Virus record (IMG/VR): IMGVR_UViG_3300027759_003301
Location: 1 to 34,178 of that record
Length of the DNA stretch: 34,178 nucleotides
Source: a virus
Strand: one strand, 5' to 3'
This document shows positions 21,806 through 29,613 of the stretch, one piece after another. Made by a program: the position numbers and the translations under genes. The notes under the pieces were generated by a model that was given only the letters and a program-made list of their open reading frames with translations, was not told the DNA's origin and made no database searches. Every line of letters begins with the position of its first letter. Positions within the stretch are counted from its first letter, which is position 1.

Positions 21806-22988
21806 ACTCTACTACATGGGCTTGGAGTCTTACAAGGCTCGTTATACTCTGCAACTGACAGAGTGGAACAAGCGTGTGTTTGAGAAACGTGGCGTAGAAG
21901 TTAGCTATGTGCCGGGTTTGACCCTAGACAACAGTCAGCAGATTGTTGTGGGTCAGGTGCTGGATGCACACGGTCGCAGTTACTTTGGTATGAGTCAGAT
22001 GATGAACTTGGTTCGTATGATGCAACAAGGTGAAGTAACCGCAGATGATGTTATCTACTTTGAAGACATGTTCCAACCAGGCTTTGAAAGTCTTGGCTAT
22101 ATCATCAATCAAGTTCCTGCTGAACTGCGTCCTCGAATCTATGTACGTTGTTTGGCACAGGCAATTGATCCAGATGACTTTGTGCATGTGTGGGGCATGG
22201 GCAAGTGGATGATGGACTATGAGCGCATGGTCAATGACATTGTCACAATCTCTGGTGGTGCTGTTCTTGCCACCAATGAAGAGATGGTCATGCACATGAA
22301 GGTAGCTGGTTGGACTGCTCCTATCTATAACATCAGTGGCTTGGCATTTGGCAAAGATGAAGTGCGTGAGCGTGTGCCCGGTGACCTAAAGCCATTTGAT
22401 CAGCGAGCATTTCGTGTGGGTTTTGCCGCACGTTGGGATCAAGAGAAACAACCAGACTTCTACATGGACTTGATTGAACTGTGGGCAGAGCGTCATCCAG
22501 GTGAACGTCTGGAGTTTGCACTGTTCAGTGGTGCCAAGCTAAAGAGCAACAACGACAGCTACATGGCTCGTACAAGAGATCTTGAAGCACGTGGCTTGCT
22601 CACAATCTATGAAGATCTAGAAAAGAACGATTACTATGCTCTCGTTAATGATACTCGTGTGCTTTTTAATTGTGCGTTACAAGACTGGGTGTCTAACACT
22701 GTCAGTGAAGCAGATACTTTGGGCTGTAATGTTCTCTATCCTGCTTACCGTAGTTTTCCTGAAAGTTTTAGTAATGACCACACCAGGCTCTACATTCCTT
22801 GGAGCCTAGAGGATGCTATTACCAAGTTGGAAAAGTTGATTCGCAAGCCACATAACAACATGGGCAAGATCAGTGACTGGACCAATGGCACAGTTGATCG
22901 TGTGGTGGACATTCTTGAAGGCAAAGGCGAGCAGTGGTTGCGTATGAGCACCGACTATCGTAAGCACACACATGAGTCAAAGTTTTGA
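21798..22988 (+). CDS. GT-B fold glycosyltransferase (GT4-like)
   Basis: ATG 21798 gives 396 residues opening MRKLYYMGLESYKARYTLQL; an upstream in-frame start at 21714 would bury most of the preceding gene. The C-terminal half shows the GT4 landmark VGFAARWDQEKQPDFYMDLI (207-226), equivalent to the GR-L-x-x-EKG region, and SNTVSEADTLGCNVLYPAY (about 315-333), equivalent to the E-x-x-x-x-G-x-P donor-binding motif with the family glutamates. It would transfer a sugar from a nucleotide donor. T4 DNA glucosyltransferases are also GT-B, so DNA is a possible acceptor as well as surface glycans; no evidence decides. Confidence 0.78.
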   Translation: MRKLYYMGLESYKARYTLQLTEWNKRVFEKRGVEVSYVPGLTLDNSQQIVVGQVLDAHGRSYFGMSQMMNLVRMMQQGEVTADDVIYFEDMFQPGFESLGYIINQVPAELRPRIYVRCLAQAIDPDDFVHVWGMGKWMMDYERMVNDIVTISGGAVLATNEEMVMHMKVAGWTAPIYNISGLAFGKDEVRERVPGDLKPFDQRAFRVGFAARWDQEKQPDFYMDLIELWAERHPGERLEFALFSGAKLKSNNDSYMARTRDLEARGLLTIYEDLEKNDYYALVNDTRVLFNCALQDWVSNTVSEADTLGCNVLYPAYRSFPESFSNDHTRLYIPWSLEDAITKLEKLIRKPHNNMGKISDWTNGTVDRVVDILEGKGEQWLRMSTDYRKHTHESKF

Positions 22989-23229
22989 TTTTGCACTGTG
23001 GCATCGCATGCTCACCGAAGAGCTTTGGTGGAAGAAAGTTAGTTCAGACTATGCCATTCACCTTTACCAAAACACTGTGGGTTCCTGGGCAGTTGGCATG
23101 AACTACTATGCTCAAGATGGCGTTGGTGGCGCTGTGGACTTGACAAAACTCTACGAACAATGTAAACTAGTATCAGCACTTAAGAAGGACTATCATGGTA
23201 AAGAAGAAGACATCCCTTGGGGCGGTTGA
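22972..23229 (+). CDS. hypothetical protein, 85 aa
   Basis: Overlaps the glycosyltransferase by 17 bases and the next gene by 35. Trp/Tyr-rich (ALWHRMLTEELWWKKVSSDY), with the end KKDYHGKEEDIPWGG. No family is recognised. Confidence 0.6.
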   Translation: MSQSFDFALWHRMLTEELWWKKVSSDYAIHLYQNTVGSWAVGMNYYAQDGVGGAVDLTKLYEQCKLVSALKKDYHGKEEDIPWGG

Positions 23230-24133
23230 ACAACCTGTTAACCCCGAATACGAAGCACTCATTGAACTGTTAAAGTTTACACCACGTACCTACACTATAC
23301 AAATGTGGGGGTATGGCGGAGAAGTTATCATGGGCACTGTGGATCGCAAGATCTTTGACTATTTCAAAAGTCGTAGGCTAGATGTAAGCGACTTTGCGTG
23401 GGACAGTGACTATGCAGAAGACAACGATATCCCAGAAGAAATGTGGCCATTCACTCCTGGATCATGGTATGACTGTGATGACATGGCACATGCACATGGC
23501 ACTAGTCGCAACGCAGGCACACTGCAAGTCAGTGACGAAAACGGTGACACTGTGTACGAACGAGGCCTAGAAGGCATTGATGGCTACAGCGACGACAGTG
23601 CAGAATGGAGCTCAGGTGACGAAGTATGGATTGGAATGAAACCTGAAGGCACTGTGGTATTCATTGGACGTAGTAATGAAAAAGGCACGTTCTTTGAAGG
23701 TGAGATTGAACTCAAGCAACCGTTTGACATTACCAAAGTAATGTTGAACTACGATGAAATCGACGGTGAAGAACTGGTCACTGGCATTGAGTACGACGGC
23801 GAAAGCATTGACAACAACGGTGGCAACACTGACGGCAAGAGTTCAGACTTTGGGTTCTATCTAGTGAAAGATAGCAACACATGGGAAAAGTATACCAACA
23901 TGGATGATATCAAATACACCATGACTGAATGGTTTCCTAAAAAGATCAAGCCAGTCCGCGAAGGTGTGTACATGATCAAAACAGCTGGTAAGAAAAACTG
24001 GGAACATCAAGGCAAGTGGACTGGCAGTCGTTGGGTCAGTGCATGGACCGAAGAAGTAGACTTTGACACAGCAGACGAACTTAAAATCAAAGAATGGCAG
24101 GGTATTGCACATGACCCTGACGAGACAGAATGA
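23195..24133 (+). CDS. acidic hypothetical protein, 312 aa
   Basis: Very acidic and beta-rich. Residues 33-60 (YTIQMWGYGGEVIMGTVDRK) form a short beta module, followed by an Asp-rich region (DSDYAEDNDIPEE) and a middle domain with VIGR/IGMK-type strands. The end carries KTAGKKNWEHQGKWTGSRWV, a small aromatic basic hairpin. The high Asp/Glu content with low Lys suggests a DNA-mimic or virion protein, but that is a guess. ATGA overlap joins it to the epimerase gene. Confidence 0.7.
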   Translation: MVKKKTSLGAVEQPVNPEYEALIELLKFTPRTYTIQMWGYGGEVIMGTVDRKIFDYFKSRRLDVSDFAWDSDYAEDNDIPEEMWPFTPGSWYDCDDMAHAHGTSRNAGTLQVSDENGDTVYERGLEGIDGYSDDSAEWSSGDEVWIGMKPEGTVVFIGRSNEKGTFFEGEIELKQPFDITKVMLNYDEIDGEELVTGIEYDGESIDNNGGNTDGKSSDFGFYLVKDSNTWEKYTNMDDIKYTMTEWFPKKIKPVREGVYMIKTAGKKNWEHQGKWTGSRWVSAWTEEVDFDTADELKIKEWQGIAHDPDETE

Positions 24134-25110
24134 CACAGGCCATACTGGTAACTGGCGCAACAGGCTACATTGGTAGCCACGTGTGCAAGTATCTTAAACA
24201 TGCAGGATATGCAGTGGTAGGTGTGGACCGTGTGCGTAGAGAACACACTCTCAAGCACATGGACCAGTTTATCCAAGCAGACTACATGAGCATTGAGTGT
24301 GTGCAGTTCCTGGCCGAACATGCAGGTATTGCATCTGTTGTGCATTGTGCCGGTACCAGTCTTGTTGGTCCCAGTATCGCTGATCCCAGCGAATACTATA
24401 TCAACAATGTGGGCAAGACCATCATGTTCTTGGATGTGCTTAGGACCTTGCCCAATCGTCCCAGCGTGGTGTTCTCTAGTTCGGCCGCAGTGTATGGCGC
24501 ACCCAACGTAGATGTTATCTATGAGAGTCAACCCGTGGCACCTATCAGTCCTTATGGGCAAAGCAAAGCAATGATTGAGCAGGTGTTGACAGACTACTGC
24601 CGTGCCTATGATATAACTGCTGTTAGTTTACGTTACTTCAATGCCTGCGGTGCAGACACACAAGGTGCCGAACTAGGACAACAAGCAGAGGCCACGCATA
24701 TCATTGCACGACTGTTGGAATCTGTACAGCAAGACTGGAAGTTTATCTTAAACGGCACAGACTACAACACACCAGACGGTACCTGTGTGCGTGACTATGT
24801 GCATGTGGATGACCTGGCTCGAGCACACATGATGGCCATTCAATACTGCATGAGTTTTGATAATGCTCATGCCGGTACTCATTACACAGTAAACCTTGGC
24901 AGTGGTCAAGGTTACAGCAATCAAGAAATTATCACCGCAGTACAAGAATTCGTTGGACCAGTTGAAGTAGTTGCTGGCCCACGTAGATCTGGAGATCCAG
25001 ATCGATTGGTAGCAGGCACAGTCAAAGCCAGGACCATGCTTGGTTGGAGTCCTGAACATTCGGACTTGAAGACCATTGTAAAAAGTGCGTGGGCATGGTA
25101 TAATGACTAA
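24130..25110 (+). CDS. galE: NAD-dependent sugar epimerase, GalE-like
   Basis: 326 residues, the normal length of UDP-glucose 4-epimerase (about 338). GATGYIG (9-15) binds NAD; VVHCAGTS (70-77), SSSAAVYG (116-123) and Y142-x3-K146 in PYGQSK form the SDR catalytic set. LRYFNACGAD and DYVHVDDLARAHM are GalE-type sequences. The usual reaction is UDP-glucose to UDP-galactose; substrate width is not determinable. It could feed the glycosyltransferases in this window. A host-type promoter for folE begins in its last codons. Confidence 0.9.
   Translation: MTQAILVTGATGYIGSHVCKYLKHAGYAVVGVDRVRREHTLKHMDQFIQADYMSIECVQFLAEHAGIASVVHCAGTSLVGPSIADPSEYYINNVGKTIMFLDVLRTLPNRPSVVFSSSAAVYGAPNVDVIYESQPVAPISPYGQSKAMIEQVLTDYCRAYDITAVSLRYFNACGADTQGAELGQQAEATHIIARLLESVQQDWKFILNGTDYNTPDGTCVRDYVHVDDLARAHMMAIQYCMSFDNAHAGTHYTVNLGSGQGYSNQEIITAVQEFVGPVEVVAGPRRSGDPDRLVAGTVKARTMLGWSPEHSDLKTIVKSAWAWYND
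25076..25104 (+). promoter_or_regulatory. sigma70-type promoter for folE
   Basis: TTGTAA (25076-25081), 17-base spacer, perfect TATAAT (25099-25104). Transcription would start near 25111, 60 bases before ATG 25173. Confidence 0.6.
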
Positions 25111-25172
25111 ATACTTGTGCTACACAAAGGTAGCAAACTATCAAAACAAAACCATCACAAAGGAAGGTTATC
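25107..25172 (+). promoter_or_regulatory. folE leader: CTAAATA box, small hairpin, Shine-Dalgarno
   Basis: CTAAATA at 25107-25113 follows the -10 box. TTGTG (25115-25119) and CACAA (25123-25127) form a perfect 5-bp stem with a 3-base loop at the likely 5' end of the mRNA, which could stabilise it. AAGGAAGG shortly before ATG 25173 is the ribosome site. Confidence 0.4.
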
Positions 25173-25865
25173 ATGAGTTATAATAAAACAAAAACTGATC
25201 CAATTCTGGGTCGTGCAGTACACGAACATCTATTGAGCAAGGGTGTGGAAACACCTGGTGTGGGCTCTGTGGAATCATTGTGTGATCGCAAAGAAAAAAT
25301 TGAAAAGATTGAACTAGCATTTGATGCTATCATGAAAATCTTGGGCTTGGACTTGTCAGACGACAGTCTAATTGACACACCCAAGCGTGTGGCCAAGATG
25401 TATGTAAATGAAATCTTTTGGGGCCTAGATGTTGAAGCATTTCCCAAATGCACAACTGTAGACAACAAGATGAAGTACGACGAAATGGTTGTGGAACGCA
25501 ACGTCAATGTACAGAGCAACTGTGAACATCACTTTGTTGTGATTGACGGTGTGGCAACTGTGGCATACATTCCCAAGCAAAAGGTTCTAGGACTAAGCAA
25601 GATCAACAGAATCGTTGAATACTTTGCAAAACGTCCGCAGATTCAAGAACGTCTTACCGAGCAGGTGTTTCATGCCTTGAGCTTTATTCTAGAAACAGAC
25701 AACGTGGCTGTGGTAGTTGATGCTCAACACTACTGTGTGAAAAGTCGCGGTGTGGAAGATGTGGGCTCAAGCACTGTTACAAGTAAACTAGGCGGCGTGT
25801 TCAAGAACGATCCTAGTGTGCGTAACGAGTTCATGAATATCGTGAACACCTGCAAACGTGCGTAA
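25173..25865 (+). CDS. folE: GTP cyclohydrolase I (FolE)
   Basis: 230 residues (E. coli 222). CEHH at 117-120 supplies Cys and His zinc ligands and C188 in HYCVKSRGV the third. LSKINRIVEYFAKRPQIQER (141-160) and the TVTSKLGG end are family signatures. It converts GTP to 7,8-dihydroneopterin triphosphate, the first step of both folate and 7-deazaguanine synthesis. With the QueD-like, QueE and TGT-like genes, the 7-deazaguanine route is the more likely purpose. Driven by a consensus host promoter. Residues 1-45 are less conserved-looking. Confidence 0.95.
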   Translation: MSYNKTKTDPILGRAVHEHLLSKGVETPGVGSVESLCDRKEKIEKIELAFDAIMKILGLDLSDDSLIDTPKRVAKMYVNEIFWGLDVEAFPKCTTVDNKMKYDEMVVERNVNVQSNCEHHFVVIDGVATVAYIPKQKVLGLSKINRIVEYFAKRPQIQERLTEQVFHALSFILETDNVAVVVDAQHYCVKSRGVEDVGSSTVTSKLGGVFKNDPSVRNEFMNIVNTCKRA

Positions 25866-25866
25866 T

Positions 25867-26094
25867 ATGAACTCGGTTGACCTTGCCAACAACTTGATCA
25901 GCCGCGCACGAAGTCTACAAAAGTTTGACATCGTGCGCAGTGTTCCGGAGAATTTTTTATTCAACGGTAGACAACCTTACGATATCAAAATGAATCATCA
26001 AGTGATGACTGTCACTGTACACGCTATCAATCTTGCAGAAGCAAATGCCATGGTAGACAAATATCTAGACGACAATTCAGCAACGGAGTGGTAA
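25867..26094 (+). CDS. small hypothetical protein, 75 aa
   Basis: ATG 25867 lies one base after the folE stop (the frame could start nine bases earlier at GTG). MNSVDLANNLISRARSLQKF opens a helical segment; MTVTVHAINLAEANAMVDKY is a beta-alpha unit. Family not recognised. Confidence 0.7.
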   Translation: MNSVDLANNLISRARSLQKFDIVRSVPENFLFNGRQPYDIKMNHQVMTVTVHAINLAEANAMVDKYLDDNSATEW

Positions 26095-26095
26095 T

Positions 26096-26644
26096 ATGAG
26101 TGGGGCATACAGAGAAAAAGATTCAGCAGACTTTGATTTAGAAGCATTTATTGACTTGTTTGATGAAGCACTTACTAGTGATGATCCTGGTGTGCAAAAA
26201 ACACTACAGCATCTAATGGTGATCGCGGCACTGGCTCGTAACCATGCCCGACATGATCATCGTGACGGTCCAATGCGCCGCATGTTTGAGAATCAACGTG
26301 ATCTTATTCGGAGGTTGGAAAGACTTGAGTCAGATCAACAGCGCAAACAAGTCTACCCAGGCGGAGGTTTGGGAGGCGGAAGCGTTCCGCTTGGCCCTTA
26401 TGTGCCAGGTACCCCGTGGCCTGGAACAGGTGGAGGCACTGGTTGGCCAACGCATCCTATTACTTATCCACCCGGCACAATCTGGGCACAAAATCAAACA
26501 TCCACAGGCACGACACGGCTAGACCCAGGATACGGTGCAGTTCCTCCAAGTTCGGCAACATCAATGGTTGCAGAACGTGTGCAAGATCTGTTAAAATCAC
26601 CTAACTACAAAGGCAGCTCTGTTGGTGCCAACGATAAGGAATAA
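26096..26644 (+). CDS. hypothetical protein with Gly/Pro-rich C-terminal half
   Basis: 182 residues beginning one base after the previous stop. The first 90 residues are helical and acidic (FDLEAFIDLFDEALTSDD) with an Arg/His-rich helix ending RRLERLESDQQRKQ, possibly a coiled coil. Residues 95-160 are Gly/Pro/Thr repeats (GGGLGGGSVPLGPYVPGTPW), low complexity. A structural or linker protein is plausible; function unknown. Confidence 0.7.
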   Translation: MSGAYREKDSADFDLEAFIDLFDEALTSDDPGVQKTLQHLMVIAALARNHARHDHRDGPMRRMFENQRDLIRRLERLESDQQRKQVYPGGGLGGGSVPLGPYVPGTPWPGTGGGTGWPTHPITYPPGTIWAQNQTSTGTTRLDPGYGAVPPSSATSMVAERVQDLLKSPNYKGSSVGANDKE

Positions 26645-26645
26645 C

Positions 26646-27119
26646 ATGTTTCTTAAATTGCTTGAACGGTTGGGTCGTAAGCGTGTGATCTATGACAGGA
26701 TTGCCAACGAACCTTACTTGGAACGCTATTACTTGTTCTTGAAAGAACGAGAGCGTTTTCCGTTCAATGTGTTTTTACACAAGTTCCTGAAAGGCGATCC
26801 AGATGATGTTCATGATCATCCGTGGCCGTATGCAACGCTAATACTGAAAGGTGGCTATTATGAATGGGTTCCAGTTTTTAATACAATTGGCGAGAAAATC
26901 AACGAGATTCGTTACTGGCGTGGGCCCGGACACTTTCGCACTTGCAGTGCTGGCAGTTATCATCGCATCGAATTGGATCCTGGCGTGACTGCCTGGACCT
27001 TGTTCATGCCCGGACCACACAAACGAGAATGGGGATTCTTGACAGGTAAGAATCCACGAACAGATTGGGAACACAATGAAAGTTATCTCACCCGGCGTGG
27101 TGGCGCTAAGGCCATTTAG
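26646..27119 (+). CDS. cupin-fold protein
   Basis: 157 residues from ATG 26646, chosen because AAGGA lies at 26636-26640; an in-frame ATG at 26622 lacks one. HDHPWPYATLILKGGYYEW (about 55-73) is a cupin motif 1 with the H-x-H pair and Gly; GSYHRIELDPGVTAWTLFM (about 109-127) is motif 2. Such small cupins can bind a metal and act as epimerases, isomerases or dioxygenases. Position beside sugar genes suggests a nucleotide-sugar enzyme but the substrate is unknown. Confidence 0.78.
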   Translation: MFLKLLERLGRKRVIYDRIANEPYLERYYLFLKERERFPFNVFLHKFLKGDPDDVHDHPWPYATLILKGGYYEWVPVFNTIGEKINEIRYWRGPGHFRTCSAGSYHRIELDPGVTAWTLFMPGPHKREWGFLTGKNPRTDWEHNESYLTRRGGAKAI

Positions 27120-27432
27120 AGTTGTTTGCTATGCGCTCACCCAAGAGATGGTTGACTGGTGGGTCATGATGGGCGCAGAAGCCCAGGAGATTGCAGATCC
27201 ACACTATACCATGCGTGGTGGGCACAAGGTAGAAAAACACTATCGTGTTCGCATGCCAGGTGTGGGCGCCAAGTGGAGCCACAAGTTCAACGACGGTAGT
27301 GGCACATACATGCTACACATGAGAGAAGAGTTTGCACCAGAAGCCAGTCTGTTCATATTAAAATGGCCAGACAACATTATCGACCATGACATAAAGGTAC
27401 CAAAAAATGATTACGAAGAACAAACTTATTGA
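27076..27432 (+). CDS. hypothetical protein, 118 aa
   Basis: Overlaps the cupin gene by 44 bases and the phosphoribosyltransferase by 26. It opens MKVISPGVVALRPFRVVCYA and contains MRGGHKVEKHYRVRMPG and SHKFNDGSGTYMLHMREEF. Mixed alpha/beta, soluble. No family is recognised. Confidence 0.65.
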   Translation: MKVISPGVVALRPFRVVCYALTQEMVDWWVMMGAEAQEIADPHYTMRGGHKVEKHYRVRMPGVGAKWSHKFNDGSGTYMLHMREEFAPEASLFILKWPDNIIDHDIKVPKNDYEEQTY

Positions 27433-27982
27433 ATTAAACAACAAACACATACGAAAGCATGTGCGAAATATCATTCGTGAGCTGGGTGATTGGCGGCCTG
27501 ACTATGTGGTAGGCATCACACGTGGAGGATTGGTTCCTGCTGTGATGATCAGTCAGTATCTTGACGTGCCCATGTACACCCTACACATCAGTTTCCGTGA
27601 CGCTGAATCTGGCCCTGAAAGTAACTTGTGGATGGCAGAAGATGCGTATGGTTATGTTCCCTACGAAGGCACTGAGCTTCCTGTGGCTCGTGACCCTGAT
27701 CGGGTAACAACTGAACCTGCACTACGCAAGAAGATCTTGATTGTGGATGACATCAACGATTCAGGTCGCACACTGAACTGGATCAAGGAAGACTGGCCAA
27801 GTGGTTGCTTGCCCAATGATCCAGACTGGGCAGATATCTGGCACAACACTGTTCGCTTTGCCACTGTCGTAAACAATGAGGCCAGTGAATTTAAGAACGT
27901 GGATTACGTAGGACTAACTATTAACAAACTAGAGGAACCATCGTGGGTGGTGTTTCCGTGGGAGTGCTGGTGGGAGAAATAA
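27407..27982 (+). CDS. phosphoribosyltransferase (purine type)
   Basis: 191 residues. ILIVDDINDSGRT (110-122) is the PRPP-binding motif of type I phosphoribosyltransferases, and GITRGGLVPAV (36-46) is the pyrophosphate-binding loop of purine enzymes such as xanthine/hypoxanthine-guanine phosphoribosyltransferase. It would attach ribose-5-phosphate to a free purine base. Near the 7-deazaguanine genes it might salvage bases, perhaps including guanine released by the TGT-like enzyme; that link is inference. 26-base overlap upstream. Confidence 0.9.
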   Translation: MITKNKLIELNNKHIRKHVRNIIRELGDWRPDYVVGITRGGLVPAVMISQYLDVPMYTLHISFRDAESGPESNLWMAEDAYGYVPYEGTELPVARDPDRVTTEPALRKKILIVDDINDSGRTLNWIKEDWPSGCLPNDPDWADIWHNTVRFATVVNNEASEFKNVDYVGLTINKLEEPSWVVFPWECWWEK

Positions 27983-28368
27983 AATCACTTGACTATTGCA
28001 CTAACATACTGTCGTACAGTATACTAGAGCATGTGCCTGACAAATCTATTGTTGTGAAACTGTCTGCTGTAGACCCGAAGTTTGTAATACGTCCCGAGGT
28101 TAGAATTGTAGCAGGATGGTACACTTGGTTGTGTGCAGACATGGTTGGTAGTATGCTATTAGGACAGGCAGGATACAACGGACTAACAAAGAATCTAAAC
28201 ATAGATCTTGTTAAGACATATCGTACCCCTACTATCACGGGCAGAGGTTTAGTAAAGTCAATTGTTGACGATGTTTGGACCATTGACATAGAATTATTCA
28301 ATTCAGAAAGCACGTTGATATCAACTGCATCTGGAGAATTCAAGGGATTTAAGAGAGAACTAAAATGA
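27943..28368 (+). CDS. hotdog-fold thioesterase-like protein
   Basis: 141 residues starting at GTG 27943 with AGAGGA upstream, overlapping the phosphoribosyltransferase by 40 bases. The order ADMVGSMLLGQAG (about 48-60), TKNLNIDLVKTYRTPTITGRG (64-85) and IDIELFNSESTLISTASGEF (107-126) matches PaaI/YiiD-type hotdog proteins: a helix wrapped by strands, the last reading L-I-x-x-A-x-G. Such enzymes hydrolyse acyl-CoA or acyl-ACP thioesters. With the desaturase it could modify host lipids. The catalytic Asp is not certain. Confidence 0.7.
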   Translation: MGGVSVGVLVGEIKSLDYCTNILSYSILEHVPDKSIVVKLSAVDPKFVIRPEVRIVAGWYTWLCADMVGSMLLGQAGYNGLTKNLNIDLVKTYRTPTITGRGLVKSIVDDVWTIDIELFNSESTLISTASGEFKGFKRELK

Positions 28369-28856
28369 TGAATGGAAAACGAGTAGGCTTCACAGCCTCA
28401 ACATTTGACTTGCTACATGCAGGGCACATTGCCATGCTTCGCGAGTCAAAAGAACAATGCGAGTACCTGATTTGTGCTCTACAAAACGACCCAACCTTGG
28501 ATCGCCCTAACAAGAATCGTCCGGTACAAAGTGTAGTGGAACGTCAACTACAACTGGTAGGTTGCAAGTACGTGGACGAAGTATGGGTCTACAACACAGA
28601 AAAAGATCTTGAAGACTTGCTTCTTATCCTGCCAATTGACATGCGTATCCTGGGGGTAGAGTACGAAGGTAAAGAGTTTACTGGTCGTGAGATTTGTCAC
28701 AAGCGAAACATTGATCTATACTTTAACGGTCGTGATCACAGTTTTAGTTCTAGTGAACTTCGCCAGCGTGTGGCCAATGCAGAAGACTTGAAAAAGAAGA
28801 TACAATTATATGAGCCGACAGGATCAGACGACACCGGCGGACCTAGCCAAAAATAA
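28365..28856 (+). CDS. TagD-like cytidylyltransferase
   Basis: 163 residues, ATGA overlap upstream. FDLLHAGH (14-21) is the HxGH nucleotide-binding motif, RPVQS (52-56) the middle Arg, and SFSSSELRQR (126-135) the second signature (RTxGISTTxxR in glycerol-3-phosphate cytidylyltransferase). Members make CDP-glycerol or similar activated alcohols from CTP. The exact substrate is unknown. It could supply a CDP-linked precursor for a surface polymer or phage glycan. The C-terminal 20 residues are a low-complexity tail. Confidence 0.85.
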   Translation: MMNGKRVGFTASTFDLLHAGHIAMLRESKEQCEYLICALQNDPTLDRPNKNRPVQSVVERQLQLVGCKYVDEVWVYNTEKDLEDLLLILPIDMRILGVEYEGKEFTGREICHKRNIDLYFNGRDHSFSSSELRQRVANAEDLKKKIQLYEPTGSDDTGGPSQK

Positions 28857-28925
28857 ATAGTTGTAAGCGGCCTTGGCTTCATCCCGCTATATCAAACTCT
28901 GCCAGCCTATGCTAAACAACATAGG
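28853..28925 (+). promoter_or_regulatory. leader of the first queD-like gene: ATAAATA box, hairpin and possible pseudoknot
   Basis: ATAAATA (28853-28859) would start RNA near 28866 by T4 late spacing. There AGCGG (28866-28870) pairs with CCGCT (28884-28888), and loop bases TGGC (28874-28877) are complementary to GCCA (28901-28904), allowing an H-type pseudoknot. TAGGAG near 28921 is the ribosome site for ATG 28935. It is not a match to the preQ1 riboswitch consensus (tail not A-rich). Confidence 0.35.
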
Positions 28926-28934
28926 AGAAACAGC

Positions 28935-29441
28935 ATGTCAGCACTACAACCAGTGGTATACAAATACCAAAGTACCAAAGAGTATCACGACGCATTTCCA
29001 TGCGCCTACCGTCAATGGAGGAGTGATAGTCATTGTAATCTAATACATGGTTACTCATTCTCAATGAAGTTCTATTTTGGAACCAATGACCTAGACGTGC
29101 GCAACTGGGCCGCAGACTACGGCGGACTCAAAGAACTCAAGAAGATCCTTGAAGACCAATTTGACCATACCTTGATCGTGGCACAAGATGATCCAGAAAT
29201 GGAAATATACAAACTGTTGCAAGAGCGCAACATGGCCAAGGTTGTGGTGTTACCACGACTAGGTTGCGAAGGCCTAAGCGACATGCTGTACAAGTATGTG
29301 AATGGTGTGTACATTCCCGAAATGTGGGGTGAAGGTGAAGCCAAGCGACTGTGGTGCTATCGTGTGGAAGTACGTGAAACCCAATCAAACATGGCGTTCC
29401 GTGAAGGCCATCGTGAATGGAATGAAGATCTATTTGCGTAA
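28935..29441 (+). CDS. queD: QueD-like protein (6-carboxytetrahydropterin synthase family), paralogue 1
   Basis: 168 residues. FPCAYRQWRSDSHCNLIHGY (21-40), WAADYGGLKELKKIL (58-72), FDHT (76-79, catalytic Asp-His) and VRET (146-149, substrate Glu) give the T-fold QueD/PTPS order. The catalytic Cys is C34 of CxxxHG. Two of the three canonical zinc histidines are replaced: the SAAH His by Tyr25 and the HGH second His by Tyr40; H38 is kept. C23 and H33 are conserved in both paralogues here and may be replacement ligands. QueD turns dihydroneopterin triphosphate into 6-carboxytetrahydropterin. Activity should not be assumed from the name. Confidence 0.85.
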   Translation: MSALQPVVYKYQSTKEYHDAFPCAYRQWRSDSHCNLIHGYSFSMKFYFGTNDLDVRNWAADYGGLKELKKILEDQFDHTLIVAQDDPEMEIYKLLQERNMAKVVVLPRLGCEGLSDMLYKYVNGVYIPEMWGEGEAKRLWCYRVEVRETQSNMAFREGHREWNEDLFA

Positions 29442-29592
29442 AATTTGGCGCCTTTGGGCAAAAAGTTTGGGCGAAAAAACAGGCGATTCGGATGCTGAAG
29501 CAGACCGAATTGCTTGCATTCGTACAGTAATTGTGTTATGCTATGTACTGACCAACTGCTTTATTGTGGCTGGCGTAATTCATCATTGGTAA
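29422..29592 (+). CDS. small single-span membrane protein, 56 aa
   Basis: MKIYLRKIWRLWAKSLGEKT opens the frame at ATG 29422, overlapping the preceding gene by 20 bases. A basic, Trp-rich amphipathic N-terminus is followed by an acidic linker (DSDAEAD) and one hydrophobic helix (about 32-52, VIVLCYVLTNCFIVAGVI). Likely an inner-membrane peptide with unknown role. Confidence 0.7.
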   Translation: MKIYLRKIWRLWAKSLGEKTGDSDAEADRIACIRTVIVLCYVLTNCFIVAGVIHHW

Positions 29593-29613
29593 ACTTTCAA
29601 TCAGGAGATTCAA

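Noticed and set aside
28860-28934. preQ1 riboswitch before the queD-like gene
   Set aside because: A stem and possible pseudoknot exist, but the A-rich tail and conserved loop of preQ1-I are missing; recorded only as an unclassified structure.
29514-29542. TTGCAT-N17-TATGCT before the second queD-like gene
   Set aside because: Spacing is right but both boxes are weak and lie in the small membrane protein gene; kept out of the promoter list.
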